64,000 nt of DNA from Molanna angustata (Eukaryota; Arthropoda; Insecta; Trichoptera; Molannidae): assembly GCA_963576475.1 (NCBI GenBank), contig OY754975.1, forward strand, positions 19,371,260 through 19,435,259, written 5' to 3'. Each line of letters begins with the position of its first letter. Within the stretch, counting starts at the first letter, position 1. This document shows, one piece after another, positions 48,179-59,710 of the stretch. The position numbers were made by a program, and so were the translations under genes. The notes beneath the pieces were generated by a model that was not told where the DNA came from, ran no database searches, and saw only the letters and a program-made list of their open reading frames with translations.

Positions 48179-49202
48179 CTAGTTGAATGTAACACATGAG
48201 ATCCAACTGTCGACAGCGATAGTATGTATAGTTGAAGAATAAGTACCAAACCCATAAATACAAATTATTTATTATTTTATGATATTTAGTTTTCTATACA
48301 ACACATGTACCTAGGTAGTCAAGATAGGATAGTATGGAGGTCAGTCTTTTTTTCCTACCCGGAATATGAAAACAGCATGATGGTATATGTATATTGTATG
48401 TTTAGAGATGAAGTATCAAACTATTAAGTCTTCTTTGATATTGTGTATAGGTGACTACCATACAAATTGTATGAAGCGATGTCGTCACTAAATTCAATTT
48501 TTATAAAAATTGTTAAAAAAAATTTGAGATATACTGCTACAATGTTAATATTTTTTATATAAAATTAAATTATCTAGTTGGGGTGTTTCGGCTTTTTTCG
48601 ATATTTTAAAAAAAAATGGAAATATAGGCAGTTAAACTCATAAATTTATCATAAAAAAAATACTTTTCTTAATAAAAAATGTGTGAGAAAAACTGGAATT
48701 TTTTTGAAAAAACTAATTTGAGATTTTGTATTTGTCTATGTTTATACCAATTTTCAGCGTTCTAGCTTTTATGGTTTCTGAGATATAGGGAAAAATTAAA
48801 TAAAAATTCAAAAGTTGATAACCCCTGACTGAAACAAAAATTCAAAATTCCGAGTATAAAAGTTTTGTAGGCCTGTAACTATTTATATATTCTGAAATTT
48901 TAGGCTCTGTAAATTGAGCGGATCAAAAGTTATAAGGGGGGGGGGGGGGGACACACACACACAGACACACACACACACACAGACACACACACAGACACAC
49001 GAAATGTTCTACTCCGAATTCTGAGTAAATCCGTGTATGGAACATATATGCTGCGAAGCCTCTAAGTTGGTGTTTTTTGACTTCAAAGTTGGAAAAGCCG
49101 TAAAAAAAGTAAACCTCTCCATACAATTCTCGCGTATTCTGGCTTGATACATTGTCGATATGTTAAGAGAACAAAGTTCTCCTGAACAAATCGACAGTTG
49201 GA
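48179..49202 (-). mobile_element. Helitron-like element, copy H8
   Basis: Full length: 5' TCCAACTGTCGATTTGTTCA at 49202 after A, and CTAG at 48179 before T. A G-run followed by a CA tract (48937-49000) sits at the family position. The 5' hairpin is the GAGAAC subtype shared with H4 and H9. Confidence 0.9.
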
Positions 49203-49394
49203 TAAGATCAATTCATAGCAATGATAGGAAAACTAAAGGATAATGAAAGGATACATTTGTATATACATTTCAAACTATTCTTTCACAGAGTAGATGTGTT
49301 TTATTTAATTGTTTTTTTTTAATTTTCTACATCTATTTCCCAGTCTTGATTATAACCAAAAAGTTCAATTATTTTAAGTCAGTATCATATTGCT

Positions 49395-49623
49395 TATAGG
49401 ACAAAATAATATTGAGATACTATCTATTATCTCGGACGATACTATCTATAATGGACGGAGATCTCGTGGTCGCTCACCGACCAGATGGAGCGATTTGGTT
49501 AAGTCCACAATGGGGTCTTCGGTGACTGGTGCTCTGCGTTCAGCCCAAAACAGGCATGGAGTTGGGCCATACGTGTGGCGACAGACTACAGCCGCTATCA
49601 TGAGGAAAAGGACGAATGAATGA
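49395..49623 (+). pseudogene. LINE C-terminal tail remnant
   Basis: The frame reads GRRSRGRSPTRWSDLVKS, then SVTGALRSAQNR and YVWRQTTAAIM. The GRP.TRWSD....A.R..WR tail is common to insect LINEs with a GH..RM region. Only the tail is present. Confidence 0.6.
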
Positions 49624-49680
49624 ATCTATAATACACTAGCGGACCCGACAGACGTTGTCCTCTCTCTCTCTCTCTATATA

Positions 49681-49716
49681 TATTCATTATACATCGCCGG
49701 CGATGTATAATGAATA
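49681..49716. repeat. Perfect 36-bp palindrome
   Basis: TATTCATTATACATCGCC is followed directly by its reverse complement, with no spacer. It lies between 'cactagcggacccgacagac' with a CT/TA run and a Penelope fragment, so it may mark an inverted joining of two copies of one end. Confidence 0.9.
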
Positions 49717-49900
49717 GCAACTTCTCTGAATTTGCAAACCACATATTAGAAACCAACCACTCATTCCATAGCCATACTGTTAAACTCTTACACCAGGTAA
49801 CACACAAAGGTCATTTGATGAATAGTTTAGAGACAATAGAAATTCATAAAAACATCAATTTAGGTAAACCGCTTATCAATCTTCACCAAATTCCCTAATT
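49717..49900 (+). pseudogene. Penelope-like GIY-YIG C-terminal fragment
   Basis: The frame reads NFSEFANHILETNHSFH, KLLHQVTHKGHLMNSLETIE and LINLHQIP. The S.FA.HIL..NH...LL......+N.LE..EI order matches the end of Penelope-like nucleases. The YIG core is missing. C-rich 3' sequence follows to about 50040. Confidence 0.7.
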
Positions 49901-50055
49901 CTTCTCCATTGTTGTCAATTTTCCCGTTATCCGTCCCTCATTCTTCTGTCCAACCAATCACAACAACGCACAATTTACCCCTACCCCACCCTACACCCCA
50001 CCAATCAACACAACACACTTAGTAGACATAGAATCTCATTAACATTATTTAGTTA

Positions 50056-51032
50056 CTAGTTGCATGTAACACATGAGATCCCACTGTCGATAGCGATAGT
50101 ATGTATAGTTGAAGAATATGTACCAAACTATAAACCCATAAATACAAATTATTGAATATTTTGTTTTCTATACAACATATGTAGGTATGTATGTCAAGAT
50201 AGGATAGTATGGAGGAAGTTCCTTTTTTCCTACCCAGAATATGAAAATAGCATGATGGTATGTATGTTTGGAGATGAAGTATCAATCTATTAAGTCTTCT
50301 TACATATTGTGTATAGGCGACTACCATACAAAATGTATGAAGCGATGTCGTCACTAAATTCAATTTTTAAAAAAATTGTTAATAAAAAATTGAAATCTTC
50401 TACTACAATGTTAATATTTTTTATAGAAAATTAAATTATCTAGTTGGGGTGTTTCGGCTTTTTTCGATAATTGTATAAGTTTTGGAAATATAGGCAGTTA
50501 AACTCATAATTTTATCATAAATAAAATATTTTTCTTAATAAAAAATGTTTGAGAAACCCTGGAATTTTTTTGAAAAAAGTAATTTGAGATTTTGTATTTG
50601 TCTATGTTTATACCAATTTTCAGCATTCTAGCTTTTATGGTTTCTGAGATATAGGGAAAAATAAAATAAAAATTCAAAAGTTGATAACCCCTGACTGAAA
50701 CAAAAATTCAAAATTCCGAGTATAAAAGTTTTGTAGGCCTGTAACTTTTTATATATTCTGAAATTTTGGGCTCTGTAAATTGAGCGGATCAAAAGTTATA
50801 AGGTGGGGACGGACACACACACAGACACACGAAATGTTCTACTCCGAATTCTGAGTAAATCCGTGTATGGAACATATATGCTGCGAAGCCTCTAAGTTGG
50901 TGTTTTTTGACTTCAAAGTTGGAAAAGCCGTGAAAAAAGTAGACCTCTCCATACATTTCTCGCGTATTCTGGCTTGAAACATTGTCGATATGTTAAGAGA
51001 ACAAAGTTCTCCTGAACAAATCGACAGTTGGA
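50056..51032 (-). mobile_element. Helitron-like element, copy H9
   Basis: Full length: CTAG at 50056 and 5' TCC at 51032, both subterminal repeats, a short CA tract (50815-50830) and the GAGAAC-type 5' hairpin. Very close to H8. Confidence 0.9.
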
Positions 51033-51039
51033 TAATTCA

Positions 51040-51073
51040 CCTGTCGATGGGAGGAGTGCACTCCTGAAACTAG
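51040..51073 (+). mobile_element. Possible terminus of a second Helitron family
   Basis: The hairpin GGAGTGCACTCC followed by TGAAA-CTAG and T resembles a Helitron 3' end. It directly follows the 5' end of H9. A single copy, so the call is weak. Confidence 0.3.
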
Positions 51074-51840
51074 TAGTGTTTAATTATACTCAATAAGTGG
51101 TATATAGCAAAGTTTTTGCTTCATTTTTATTTTTGTAATTATTATTGATCTCATTTTTTTTCATACTCCCCTATAGCTAAAGACAAAGTTCTCGATATAA
51201 ATGAACTGATAATCAATTTGAGATGCATATCTCAACTAAGGATTGTGACGAAAAGATCTACTCTGACAAGTATTTTTAATTTTTTTTTCTATCCACAAAA
51301 CTATTGTGAAATAGTTTGTATTTCAATGTTTGTGCCTGCTTCAAATTCAGTCCACATTCACGCGTAATCTGTACTTGGCTTTTCAATCAAATGTGTTTTA
51401 GATCTAATTTATGTATTGGTACATTATTAATCTATCGTAAGCTCTAGAAGGGACTATCTAAAGTTGATAAATAAGTTATTTTGTTTTCGTACAATAGTTG
51501 TTTACATATATTTTTGTAAAAGTCACTATTATTGAGTGATTTCACTCTGAGCAAGCGATGGTTGTGTGCAGTGACATACATTTTTGAGAAATCTACTATT
51601 CCGGTCTTTATCCTTCTTTCTTGGATCCGTTATTTATGTCTTATTCGTCAGAAACCAGTCCAAAGAATCTTCAACCACCCAATTTAAGTCAGTATTATTG
51701 AAAATTTTACCAATTTACCTACATATCATCGATATTTTTATTGACATCTCAATAGATACATATCTTCGTATTTTGTTTCGAAAAATATTATAGGTATTTG
51801 ATTTATTTTCTTAAAGATATATTCTGTATCTTATTCAATG
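51074..51840. other. Intron DNA, no gene seen
   Basis: AT-rich, with only short frames. Confidence 0.45.
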
Positions 51841-51843
51841 GCT

Positions 51844-52330
51844 CTACATCCCATATCTCCCCTTTGCCCCCAGTAACTTCCTCCTCCAACTGCTGGTGTC
51901 ACTTTCTGCGGCTTTCCAGTTTGGCACACTCAGAAGCTGGGACGCGTCCCTCACAATATCGTCTTCCCATCGCGGCCTCGGTCTCCCGACCTTTCTTTTG
52001 TCATCTGGGTGCCCCTCTAAGACTATTTTTGGTACCCGCGATGATGGCATTCTCTAAACATTCCTAGCTTATATGTAGTCTTAATATGTTCAGAAAGTTT
52101 GGGAGTTTTATATAATATGTTGTACAACTCATCGTTGAATCTAATCCTCTATGTTTGTCCATCATTCACGGGGTCCCAGGATTTTACGCAGCACTCTTAT
52201 TTCAAAATCTCCGCAGACTTTGCTGTCAGTATACAAGCCTCATATTCAAATGATAAAACAGTCCTGACTGTTTTATACTGGGTTATTTTTGTTTTTCTGT
52301 GGACATTTTTAGACCTGTAATAGAGAGAAG
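51844..52330 (-). pseudogene. RTE/CR1-like LINE C-terminal remnant
   Basis: Minus strand: the 51844-52050 frame reads KRKVGRPRPRWEDDIVRD, NWKAAESDTSSWRRKL and stops. Upstream, in broken frames, EACILTAKSAEIL, LGPVNDGQ and IRFNDELY resemble the end of the reverse-transcriptase connection. Several stops and shifts show a dead copy. Confidence 0.75.
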
Positions 52331-53219
52331 AATTCTTTGTTACCTGTCGCTGGATGAACAGAGACAGACTTACATACACTAGAGGTAATGAGATTCCATC
52401 TGGACATCATCCGCCTGAAAGACCACATAAGGGATGGAACGGACAGATGGAAGCGTAGTTTGTGTATTACAGACCAATGGGTATATCAAAAGAAAAAAAT
52501 AATAAGTTTATATTTTTTATACAAGATTTTTTGTGTATTTCTTGTTACTGCTGTACATATTTTATTAACCAAGGTGGTCGATTGTCAGATATTGCCTCAT
52601 GAAAATATGTACATAAGTCCAACACATTTCATTGACAATAAAAGGCTTTTATTATTATTAATGCTACAAATACTTGTCATATACATTCGTGGAATGATTT
52701 GTGTAATATGTGTTTTGTTGTAGATAATAGGTAACTAGGTATCGGCAGACTCAAGTACCTACATATATTATTAGTTGGTACTTCAGTCTGTAGTTTGGAC
52801 CATATCTACCACTGTTTTATGAAAGCAATTCAGTAGTGTAAAAATATTTATGAAGGTACTGTCCTGTTACACCAGAAAGTATTACATATAATATTGTGAA
52901 CACATTCTTTGTTTGGAGAAGTACTAAAAAATATATCTATGATCTTATTACTGTCATTTCAGGGAACATTTTTGATATACGGGTAGGTACCTTCTAATAT
53001 CTTCTTTATATTTCAAGAACTGTTTCATGGTTTGTTTTTTTACTGCAACTGTAATAAAGAATCGCAGTTAACTGTTTGATAAGTTTACTCTATTTAATCA
53101 AATAACACAGAAATCTTCATTTTACGTATTTTAAGATTAAACCATTTCACCATGATTGCGCAGCATTTATAGTTAGGCTACTAATAATTTCAAAGTTGGC
53201 AAGGTCATTCTCTCAGTAT
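52331..53219. other. Intron DNA, no gene seen
   Basis: The 52388-52723 frame starts with LINE-like DGTDRWKRS but becomes low-complexity. Otherwise nothing recognised. Confidence 0.45.
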
Positions 53220-54612
53220 TGTGTTTGATACCACTTGGTATTGTGTTTGATACTACTCTGTATTGTGTTTGATACCACTCTGTATTGTGTCAATACCACT
53301 TGGTATTGTGTTCATACCACTTGGTATTGTGTTCATACCACTTGGTATTGTGTTTATACCACTTGCTTTTGTATTTTATACCACTCGGTATTGTGTTCAT
53401 ACCACTTGGTATTCTGTTCATACCACTTGGTTTTGTGTTTATACCACTTGCTTTTGTATTTTATACCACTTGGTATTGTGTTTGATACCACACTGTATTG
53501 TGTTCATACCACTCTGTATTGAGTTCATACCACTTGGTATTGTGTTCATACCACTTGGTATTGTGTTTATACCACTTGCTTTTGTATTTTATACCACTCG
53601 GTATTGTGTTTGACACCACTCTGTATTGTGTTCATACCACTCTGTATTGTGTTCATACCACTTGGTATTGTGTTCATACCACTTGCTTTTGTATTTTATA
53701 CCACTCGGTATTGTGTTCATACCACTTGGTATTGTGTTCATACCACTTGCTTTTGTATTTTATACCACTCGGTATTGTGTTCATACCACTTGGTTTTGTG
53801 TTTATACCACTTGCTTTTGTATTTTATACCACTTGGTATTGTGTTTGATACCACACTGTATTGTGTTCATACCACTCTGTATTGAGTTCATACCACTTGG
53901 TATTGTGTTCATACCACTTGGTATTGTGTTTATACCACTTGCTTTTGTATTTTATACCACTCGGTATTGTGTTTGACACCACTCTGTATTGTGTTCATAC
54001 CACTCTGTATTGTGTTCATACCACTTGGTATTGTGTTCATACCACTTGGTATTGTGTTCATACCACTTGCTTTTGTATTTTATACCACTCGGTATTGTGT
54101 TTAATACCACTATGTATTGTATTCATATCACTCTGAATTGTATTCGTATCACTCGGTATTGTATTCATAATATGACTCGGTATTGTGTTAACAACGCTCT
54201 GTAGTGTATTCATATCACTCGGTATTGTATTCATATTACTAAGTATTGGGTTCATATCACTCGGTATTGGGTTCATATCACTCGGTATTGTGTTTAATAC
54301 CACTATGTATTGTATTCATATCACTCTGAATTGTATTCGTATCACTCGGTATTGTATTCATAATATGACTCGGTATTGTGTTAACAACGCTCTGTAGTGT
54401 ATTCATATCACTCGGTTTTGTATTCATATTACTAAGTATTGGGTTCATATCACTCGGTATTGGGTTCATATCACTCGGTATTGTGTTCATATAACTCAAT
54501 ATTTTATTCATACCACTCGGTATTGTGTTCATATCACTCAGTAGTGTATTCGTATCACTCGGTATTGTGTTCATATCACTCAGTATTGTGTTCATGTCAC
54601 TCGGTATTGTGT
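53220..54612 (+). repeat. 21/22-bp minisatellite with higher-order structure
   Basis: The unit is 'taccacttggtattgtgttca' minus or plus one base, with TACCA...GGTA inverted inside. About 65 units by length. A block of about 360 bases recurs (from about 53461 and 53823), and a 193-base block recurs (from about 54107 and 54300). Right-hand units are more diverged. Open frames on both strands arise from the period. Confidence 0.97.
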
Positions 54613-55040
54613 TAATTTTTTATGATAATTAGGTACTATTTTTTTTTTCAAATGTGTGATTCTGATCTAGAAGTTTTTACCATGTTGTGAAAAATACGTT
54701 ACCTCCCTCAGATTTTAGCAGCTCGCCACTGATGTGTACTGAGAGTGACGTTGATTTATTATAAATCTATTTGCGAGTAATTTGTGAATGAGATTTATCA
54801 GAGTCAAGTAGAAATCTTTCATCCATTCTAATTTGATAGACACAAGAAATGGCCGAATGTAACCACAGAGACATTTCCATTTATTTCTTCATAGTGACCA
54901 ATTTTAATCTATGTAAATATTAGTTTAGAATTTGCACAATAAACTAGTCAAATAAGTAAATGGATATATGTTTTTTCTATATTTTTTGGTTGTTGTTTTT
55001 GATATGTATATTATAAATTTAATAAAATAAAACAAAGAGA
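54613..55040. other. Intron DNA, no gene seen
   Basis: No element recognised. Confidence 0.4.
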
Positions 55041-55044
55041 AAAA

Positions 55045-55165
55045 AATGCAGACGGTCACAGGCAGCAGAGCGCTGGATTCGAATCTATTAGACACGGGAT
55101 CGAATACTGCCTCGATCGATTTCGATCATTATGCTTAGTTTAGAGAATGTTTAGAATTATTTTAT
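55045..55165 (+). mobile_element. Degraded tRNA-derived SINE
   Basis: 'gcagagcgctggattcgaat' and 'acgggatcgaatactgcctc' then 'gatcgatttcgatca' and 'gcttagtttagagaatgt' follow the head and body of the 39-kb SINE with many changes. Confidence 0.6.
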
Positions 55166-55779
55166 TAAATGAATGAATTACAAAGCCCATTCTGGATATT
55201 GCCTATCAATTTTTGACGTGACTGGTGTATACTGGTACACGTTTGCGTCATGCTTATAGAAACAAAAATTAAGACGTCTACTTCAACAGAAATAAATGTA
55301 TAGTCGCAAGTTTATTTCGTAAATTACAAAATAAAAACATTTGAATAATGAACTTTAAGGAAACGAAAAAGATTCTAAAATAAAATTTTTATTGGAGTTA
55401 AAAATATACAAGAAATATACAAGTTTTGAGGAATAAATCTCCTTGGAACGAAGTTTATTTAAAAATAAACTTATTAAACTTAACTAGAGCACTTTCGTCG
55501 GACTGAAACTGAATTACTTGCAGAAATAACAAGAAAATCTCGTTATTGTAACTCACTAACTTATTGAACATTTCGCAAAGTTTTGCTTATCTCATTGTAA
55601 CAAGATTATGGTTATTAAATAAATATAGAAAACTACATCTCACTTCACTGAAAAATAAAATTGAAATAATAAAATATTTACATACTAAAAATTTGAAGGG
55701 CGCTCTAGATTACGCGAGAGCGGCGTGTAGTGTTGGGCAAAAGTCTTGCATGTCTACAAGTCTTGGTCTTACGGGGCAT
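55166..55779. other. Intron DNA, no gene seen
   Basis: The frame at 55564-55788 has no recognisable motif. Confidence 0.4.
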
Positions 55780-55915
55780 AAGATGTAACAGGCAAAATAA
55801 CATCTTACACAGTTCACCACATATTTTGAATTATGCCTTTTTTAGATGAGGCGAGACTGTGCGTAAGATAATGCACACCCGCACACATATGCCGTGATGG
55901 TGTATCGTTATTTTT
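55780..55915 (+). repeat. Dispersed repeat family R, copy 3
   Basis: 'taacaggcaaaataacatct', 'gttcaccacat', a '-gcgagactg' block and 'gccgtgatggtgta' match 11280-11490 with an internal deletion. Confidence 0.6.
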
Positions 55916-56040
55916 ACGTTTACTGAACCAGCTAATAGCAGGCAAGCCAACGTTCGGAGAGGACTACGTCTGTCGGGAACGCTATTTATACTATAAATTG
56001 GTGTTTTTGGTCATATTTTCTCGTACCAATTAGTAAAATA

Positions 56041-56315
56041 CTAGTTGCATGTAACATATGAGATCCAACTGTCGATAACGATAGTATGTATAGTTGAAGA
56101 ATAAGAATCAAACTATAAACCCATAAATCCAAATTATTGAAAATTTTAACACATGTTGGTATGTATGTTAAGATAGGACAGTATGGAGGTCAGTCCTCTT
56201 TTCCTACCCGGAATATGAAAACAGCATGATGGTTCTGTATGTATGTTTGGAGATTAAGTATCAAACTATTAAGTCTTCTTACATATTGTGTATAGGCGAC
56301 TGCCATACAAATTAT
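56041..56315 (-). mobile_element. Helitron-like copy H10, 5' truncated
   Basis: The 3' terminus is intact (CTAG at 56041, hairpin, subterminal repeat). The element stops at 'ccatacaaattatat', so only about 275 bases remain. Confidence 0.8.
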
Positions 56316-56563
56316 ATAAAACGCCCCCCTTCTCGTCTCAAAGTTCAAGATGTTTGGCTACAACTTTACAATAACGCACGTTTGATATAAGCTTTGATAA
56401 ATTTACGTATACGTCTTAATATGATCAATGTAATTAATTTTTTCGTCCAGTGTTCATGTATGTGTCCAAACCGAACCATCTTAATATTTATTGACAGTTT
56501 ACTTTGTATCATTAGGAAAATAAAAAAATCGTATTACTAAATAAAAAGTAAAATTGTACTTAC

Positions 56564-56655
56564 TTAAAATATGCTAGAACTCCTAATGATATTAATAAAG
56601 CTATAAGTGATATTGAATATCCAGTTTCATATAGTGTCACCACAGACTGTCTCAT
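56564..56655 (-). CDS. GPCR exon: transmembrane segment 1
   Basis: A 92-base exon with acceptor '...tttcag' and donor GTAAGT. It encodes 30 codons plus two bases of a lysine codon. The peptide starts MRQSVVTLYETGYSIS and continues as an unbroken hydrophobic stretch ending in LAYF. The GYSIS.I.LL.SL pattern is the TM1 signature of class B1 receptors. The internal Met is not a start: an acceptor abuts it and the upstream exon ends in phase 0. The phase-2 end (AA) is completed by the first G of the TM2 exon to give Lys, producing the family-typical F-K-S-L-R-C at the start of intracellular loop 1. The intron that follows is 29.7 kb, the largest in the window, and is full of repeats. Confidence 0.92.
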
Positions 56656-56716
56656 CTGAAATAAAAAATAAATATATATTTTACAATTCAGCGTTCAACT
56701 AAAAGCACAGTAAAAA

Positions 56717-57275
56717 CGAGTGGGTTGTGGCCAACGCTAAACTCCTCACTAACAAGTCATTCTATAAAGTATTCAATTTTTTTTATGGAAAATATTCAGC
56801 ATTTTCATGAAATGAATTTGTTAAATTATTTTATATTTAAATATTTTATTATGAAAACTTAATTCTTCAATTTCATTTTATGAAAGTGATGTGTCTTTTT
56901 ACCAATTTGAAAATAAAAAAATCAAATTTTAAGTTTCCTGAGCTTGGGGTCACTTTGAAATATTTGAGAGTTAAAAAAATTGCGAAGCACTATTCAGATA
57001 TCCTCCAAAATCTAATGGGGTCTAAGCGAGTATTAATCATACATATTTGCAAAATTTGAAAAGAATCGAATGAGTACTATAATCGATAAAGCAAAATTAA
57101 CACGCCGTACATAGCACACACACACACACACACACAGATACATTGTGATGAAACTTTCAGAATACAATCTCAGCATGATTCTAGTTGTTAATCTGCAATA
57201 AAAAAATACCCTTAAAAATTGCGAAATCATAACTCCCACTATATCCCTATAGGTTAGTGGGGAGTAATAAATTAT
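56717..57275 (+). repeat. Foldback family F, copy 4
   Basis: Most complete single copy: starts 'gagtgggttgtggccaacgc' and 'actcctcactaac', has an internal CA run (57117-57136) and ends 'gttagtggggagta', which is inverted relative to its start. It lies 60 bases from the TM1 exon, in the upstream intron. Confidence 0.75.
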
Positions 57276-58110
57276 GTGTAATGCAATTCACTTAATATAT
57301 TTTTTTTAGTATCAGCTTACATGGGTATACACTTTTCAAAATCCACCATAATGACAGATTGTAAGGAAAAAAATATATATTACGTCTGTAGAGAGAAATT
57401 CTTTTGTTAGTCGACCAACTGACCCTATTATGCCAAAATTATTTTCAACAAAAAAAAGAAGGGAGATAAAAATTACCTCGGAAGAAGTTGGTATAATATA
57501 ATACATTTTTCTTGCAGGATTATTTATGGTTTTTGGCGAAGATATGTTGGAGATGTTTTTTGAATATATGATTAGGTGTATCTTTGAAAAGTTTACCATA
57601 CACACAGAGGGGAGAAAAGATTGGTTTAGGAGTATGTAGGTACCTAATTCGCTTCAACTTTGATTTGAACGAAAGATTTATTTTATTTTTAGGTACTTCT
57701 TATCCAATTTAAGTTATGGTTTGTCTTAAAATTATGGCCTTAAAATGATACATTGCGCAAATGAAAAAAATTCATTATTTTCAATTTTTTAAATAAAAAA
57801 ATGCTAAAGATTTACTTGCCACAAATACAGTGCACCTTAACTAACACTTTCGGTTTAGTCAGTTTTAATTTGACATATATTATTTTACTCGCAGTTTATG
57901 ACTTGCATAAAAACCTTAATTATTATATATCAATGGCATGAAATAAAGATCCATTAACATTCTCAACTCTTAATTGTTACCTATTACGATATAGGTACTC
58001 ACTGTTCTAATAATAACTGTAATTTTGAACTTCATTGTGAAATTTTACTATGCAATCGATACTAAATCAATAATAAATAAATTGAATCCTACCATGACCG
58101 ATATCATTCA
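57276..58110. other. Intron DNA, no gene supported
   Basis: The stretch 57360-57600 has fairly varied frames on both strands, but no motif. Nothing called. Confidence 0.4.
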
Positions 58111-58111
58111 C

Positions 58112-58215
58112 CTATAGAACAAGCATTTATGCTAAGTTAAGGGAATATAAATATGAGGATGTATATGTACCTGTCCTAAGGACTAATTCATTCTTTAAAA
58201 AAAAAAAGAAAAAAA
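58112..58215 (+). mobile_element. SINE body/tail fragment
   Basis: 'agcatttatgctaagttaag', 'ggaatataaatatgagg' and 'aattcattctttaaaaaa' match 23185-23280. The head is absent. Confidence 0.6.
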
Positions 58216-58727
58216 TCAGCGGGAGGTTTTAGGGTTCTTTAGTATAACACAAATGAAAAAATGTTACTCAAATATAAAACCGTCTACATTAAACCGAATA
58301 AATAGAGATATATGAGTAAGTATTTTTAGTGTGTTATTGTTTACATGTTCGTGGAAGGGGATTTTTTTTTCATCCTTAACCAGATTTGAAGAACCATTTC
58401 AAAAAAGATGTATAAAGGTTAATCCAGAAATACATAACCTACATAATATTACAAAAGAATTTCAAATATATATGTAAGCCACGTGTATTATATTCTAAAC
58501 AAACTTTTAAACAGGCCTGAAGCTAAATCAGAAGTTTAAATACCAATAGTATCAATAAAAAATAAACTTTATTTTTAAAAACATACGAGTACATGGATTT
58601 GAAAATTTACACAACCCAAAATACAAGTTAAAAAGTCTTATTACCACAGATGACAGATTTAATCTCTCCATATTTTCAATTGCCAATACAGTTTCGAAAA
58701 TCTTGGAATAAAATGAATATCTACAAA

Positions 58728-58870
58728 TATGTGCGATGTTAAGTCGTTTGGCTTCTATGTGGGCGTCCTGAGTTCGATCCCCAGCAGAGGAGAAATTTCT
58801 TTAAATTCATTTCTCACGCAGTTATTGCTGAGAAATTGCCATATGGAAATAAACTCGACACCAGCGCAGG
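58728..58870 (+). mobile_element. Truncated SINE with box B
   Basis: 'gggcgtcctgagttcgatcc' and 'ccagcagaggagaaattt' match the SINE at 11091. 'gagaaattgccatatggaaa' after it resembles the LINE 3' hairpin region. Confidence 0.6.
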
Positions 58871-59109
58871 GTGAAAAATAAACCAAACAACGGAGAAGTT
58901 CTCAAGTTGCTTAGTTATTGTGAATGTTATTTATGGTGGGGATAATAAAAATTACAAACTATCGAACATGTGTTTATAATCACACTCCTTTGAATCTGTG
59001 TGACTGTAAAATCGAGCAGATCGAGTTTTTTATGGTATCACTATATTTTTTTTGTACAACTTCTGTTGATGATATATTAAACGATACTATTGTAACTATA
59101 GTTTGCACC

Positions 59110-59343
59110 CATTGGGTTTTGATCTGTTCTGCTAGAGGGAGATATTTTTGTTTTTTTTTCTGTATATTTTTGTTCTAAATTTGTTGCATTTGGAATAGAT
59201 ATTTCAATTAAATTGGTTTGCTTTGTATTTTTCTCAATCATGTCTATTGTGCCTATATCGGGTCTATTGTGCAGGTTGGTTCTATCTGTAATTATATCTC
59301 TATTCCAATAAAAACTATGTGTGTTGTTTTCAATAACTGCCAA
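59110..59343 (-). pseudogene. Retroelement C-terminal fragment with PD-(D/E)xK-like motif
   Basis: The minus frame reads WNRDIITDRTNLHNRPDIG and NLIEISIPNATNLEQKYTEK. The pattern (D/N)R.I.TD+T..HNRPDI......I.I.IP....L...Y.EK is widespread in insect retroelement proteins. RPD followed by ID/IE-x-x-x-P is reminiscent of the restriction-like endonuclease of early-branching LINEs. Truncated at both ends. It lies in the 2.9-kb intron between the ectodomain and TM1 exons. Confidence 0.65.
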
Positions 59344-59603
59344 GGAATTAAATATTTTTTATTGTTATTATTATGATAAAAGTTTTTTTTTTATTTTTTT
59401 TTTTTATTTGTTAATTTACACAATTTACATTTGGTTATATAAATTTTGCACTAAACTGTATGAACTGTATAAACTGTATATTTACAACCTTATAATTCAA
59501 AATCTTTGCAAATACGACGTGTTTGTAACTTTATATGCATAAAATGGTCGATAAGCAAAGTTTGAATTGAACATAAAAAATTAATGCAATTGGAATTACT
59601 CAC

Positions 59604-59710
59604 AGAAAGATCATCTAAATTAACACAGTTAGTGTAGTTGGACCATTCCTTATTGGATTGTGGATGACGAAACCATGTGCCATTTGGAAGACAGTCTTTG
59701 TGTGCTGTTC
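59604..59710 (-). CDS. GPCR exon: end of hormone-receptor ectodomain
   Basis: A 107-base exon encoding 35 residues after a split codon. The acceptor is a pyrimidine-containing '...attgttccag' and the donor is GTGAGT. The peptide contains CLPNGTWF, then WSNYTNCVN and ends LDDLS. It has two cysteines and two N-glycosylation sequons (NGT and NYT). Known of the family: the pattern C..(D/N)GTW......W.NYT.C is the C-terminal third of the class B hormone-receptor domain, whose cysteines form the last disulphides of the extracellular peptide-binding cup. The entry phase is 1, so the previous exon must supply one base. I did not find that exon, with its W-CW motif, in 59711-64000. The exon end is phase 0 and joins the TM1 exon 2,948 bases away. 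Confidence 0.9.

Noticed and set aside
53235..54595. Frames of 80-116 codons on both strands
   Set aside because: By-product of the 21/22-base minisatellite; no start context, no motif.
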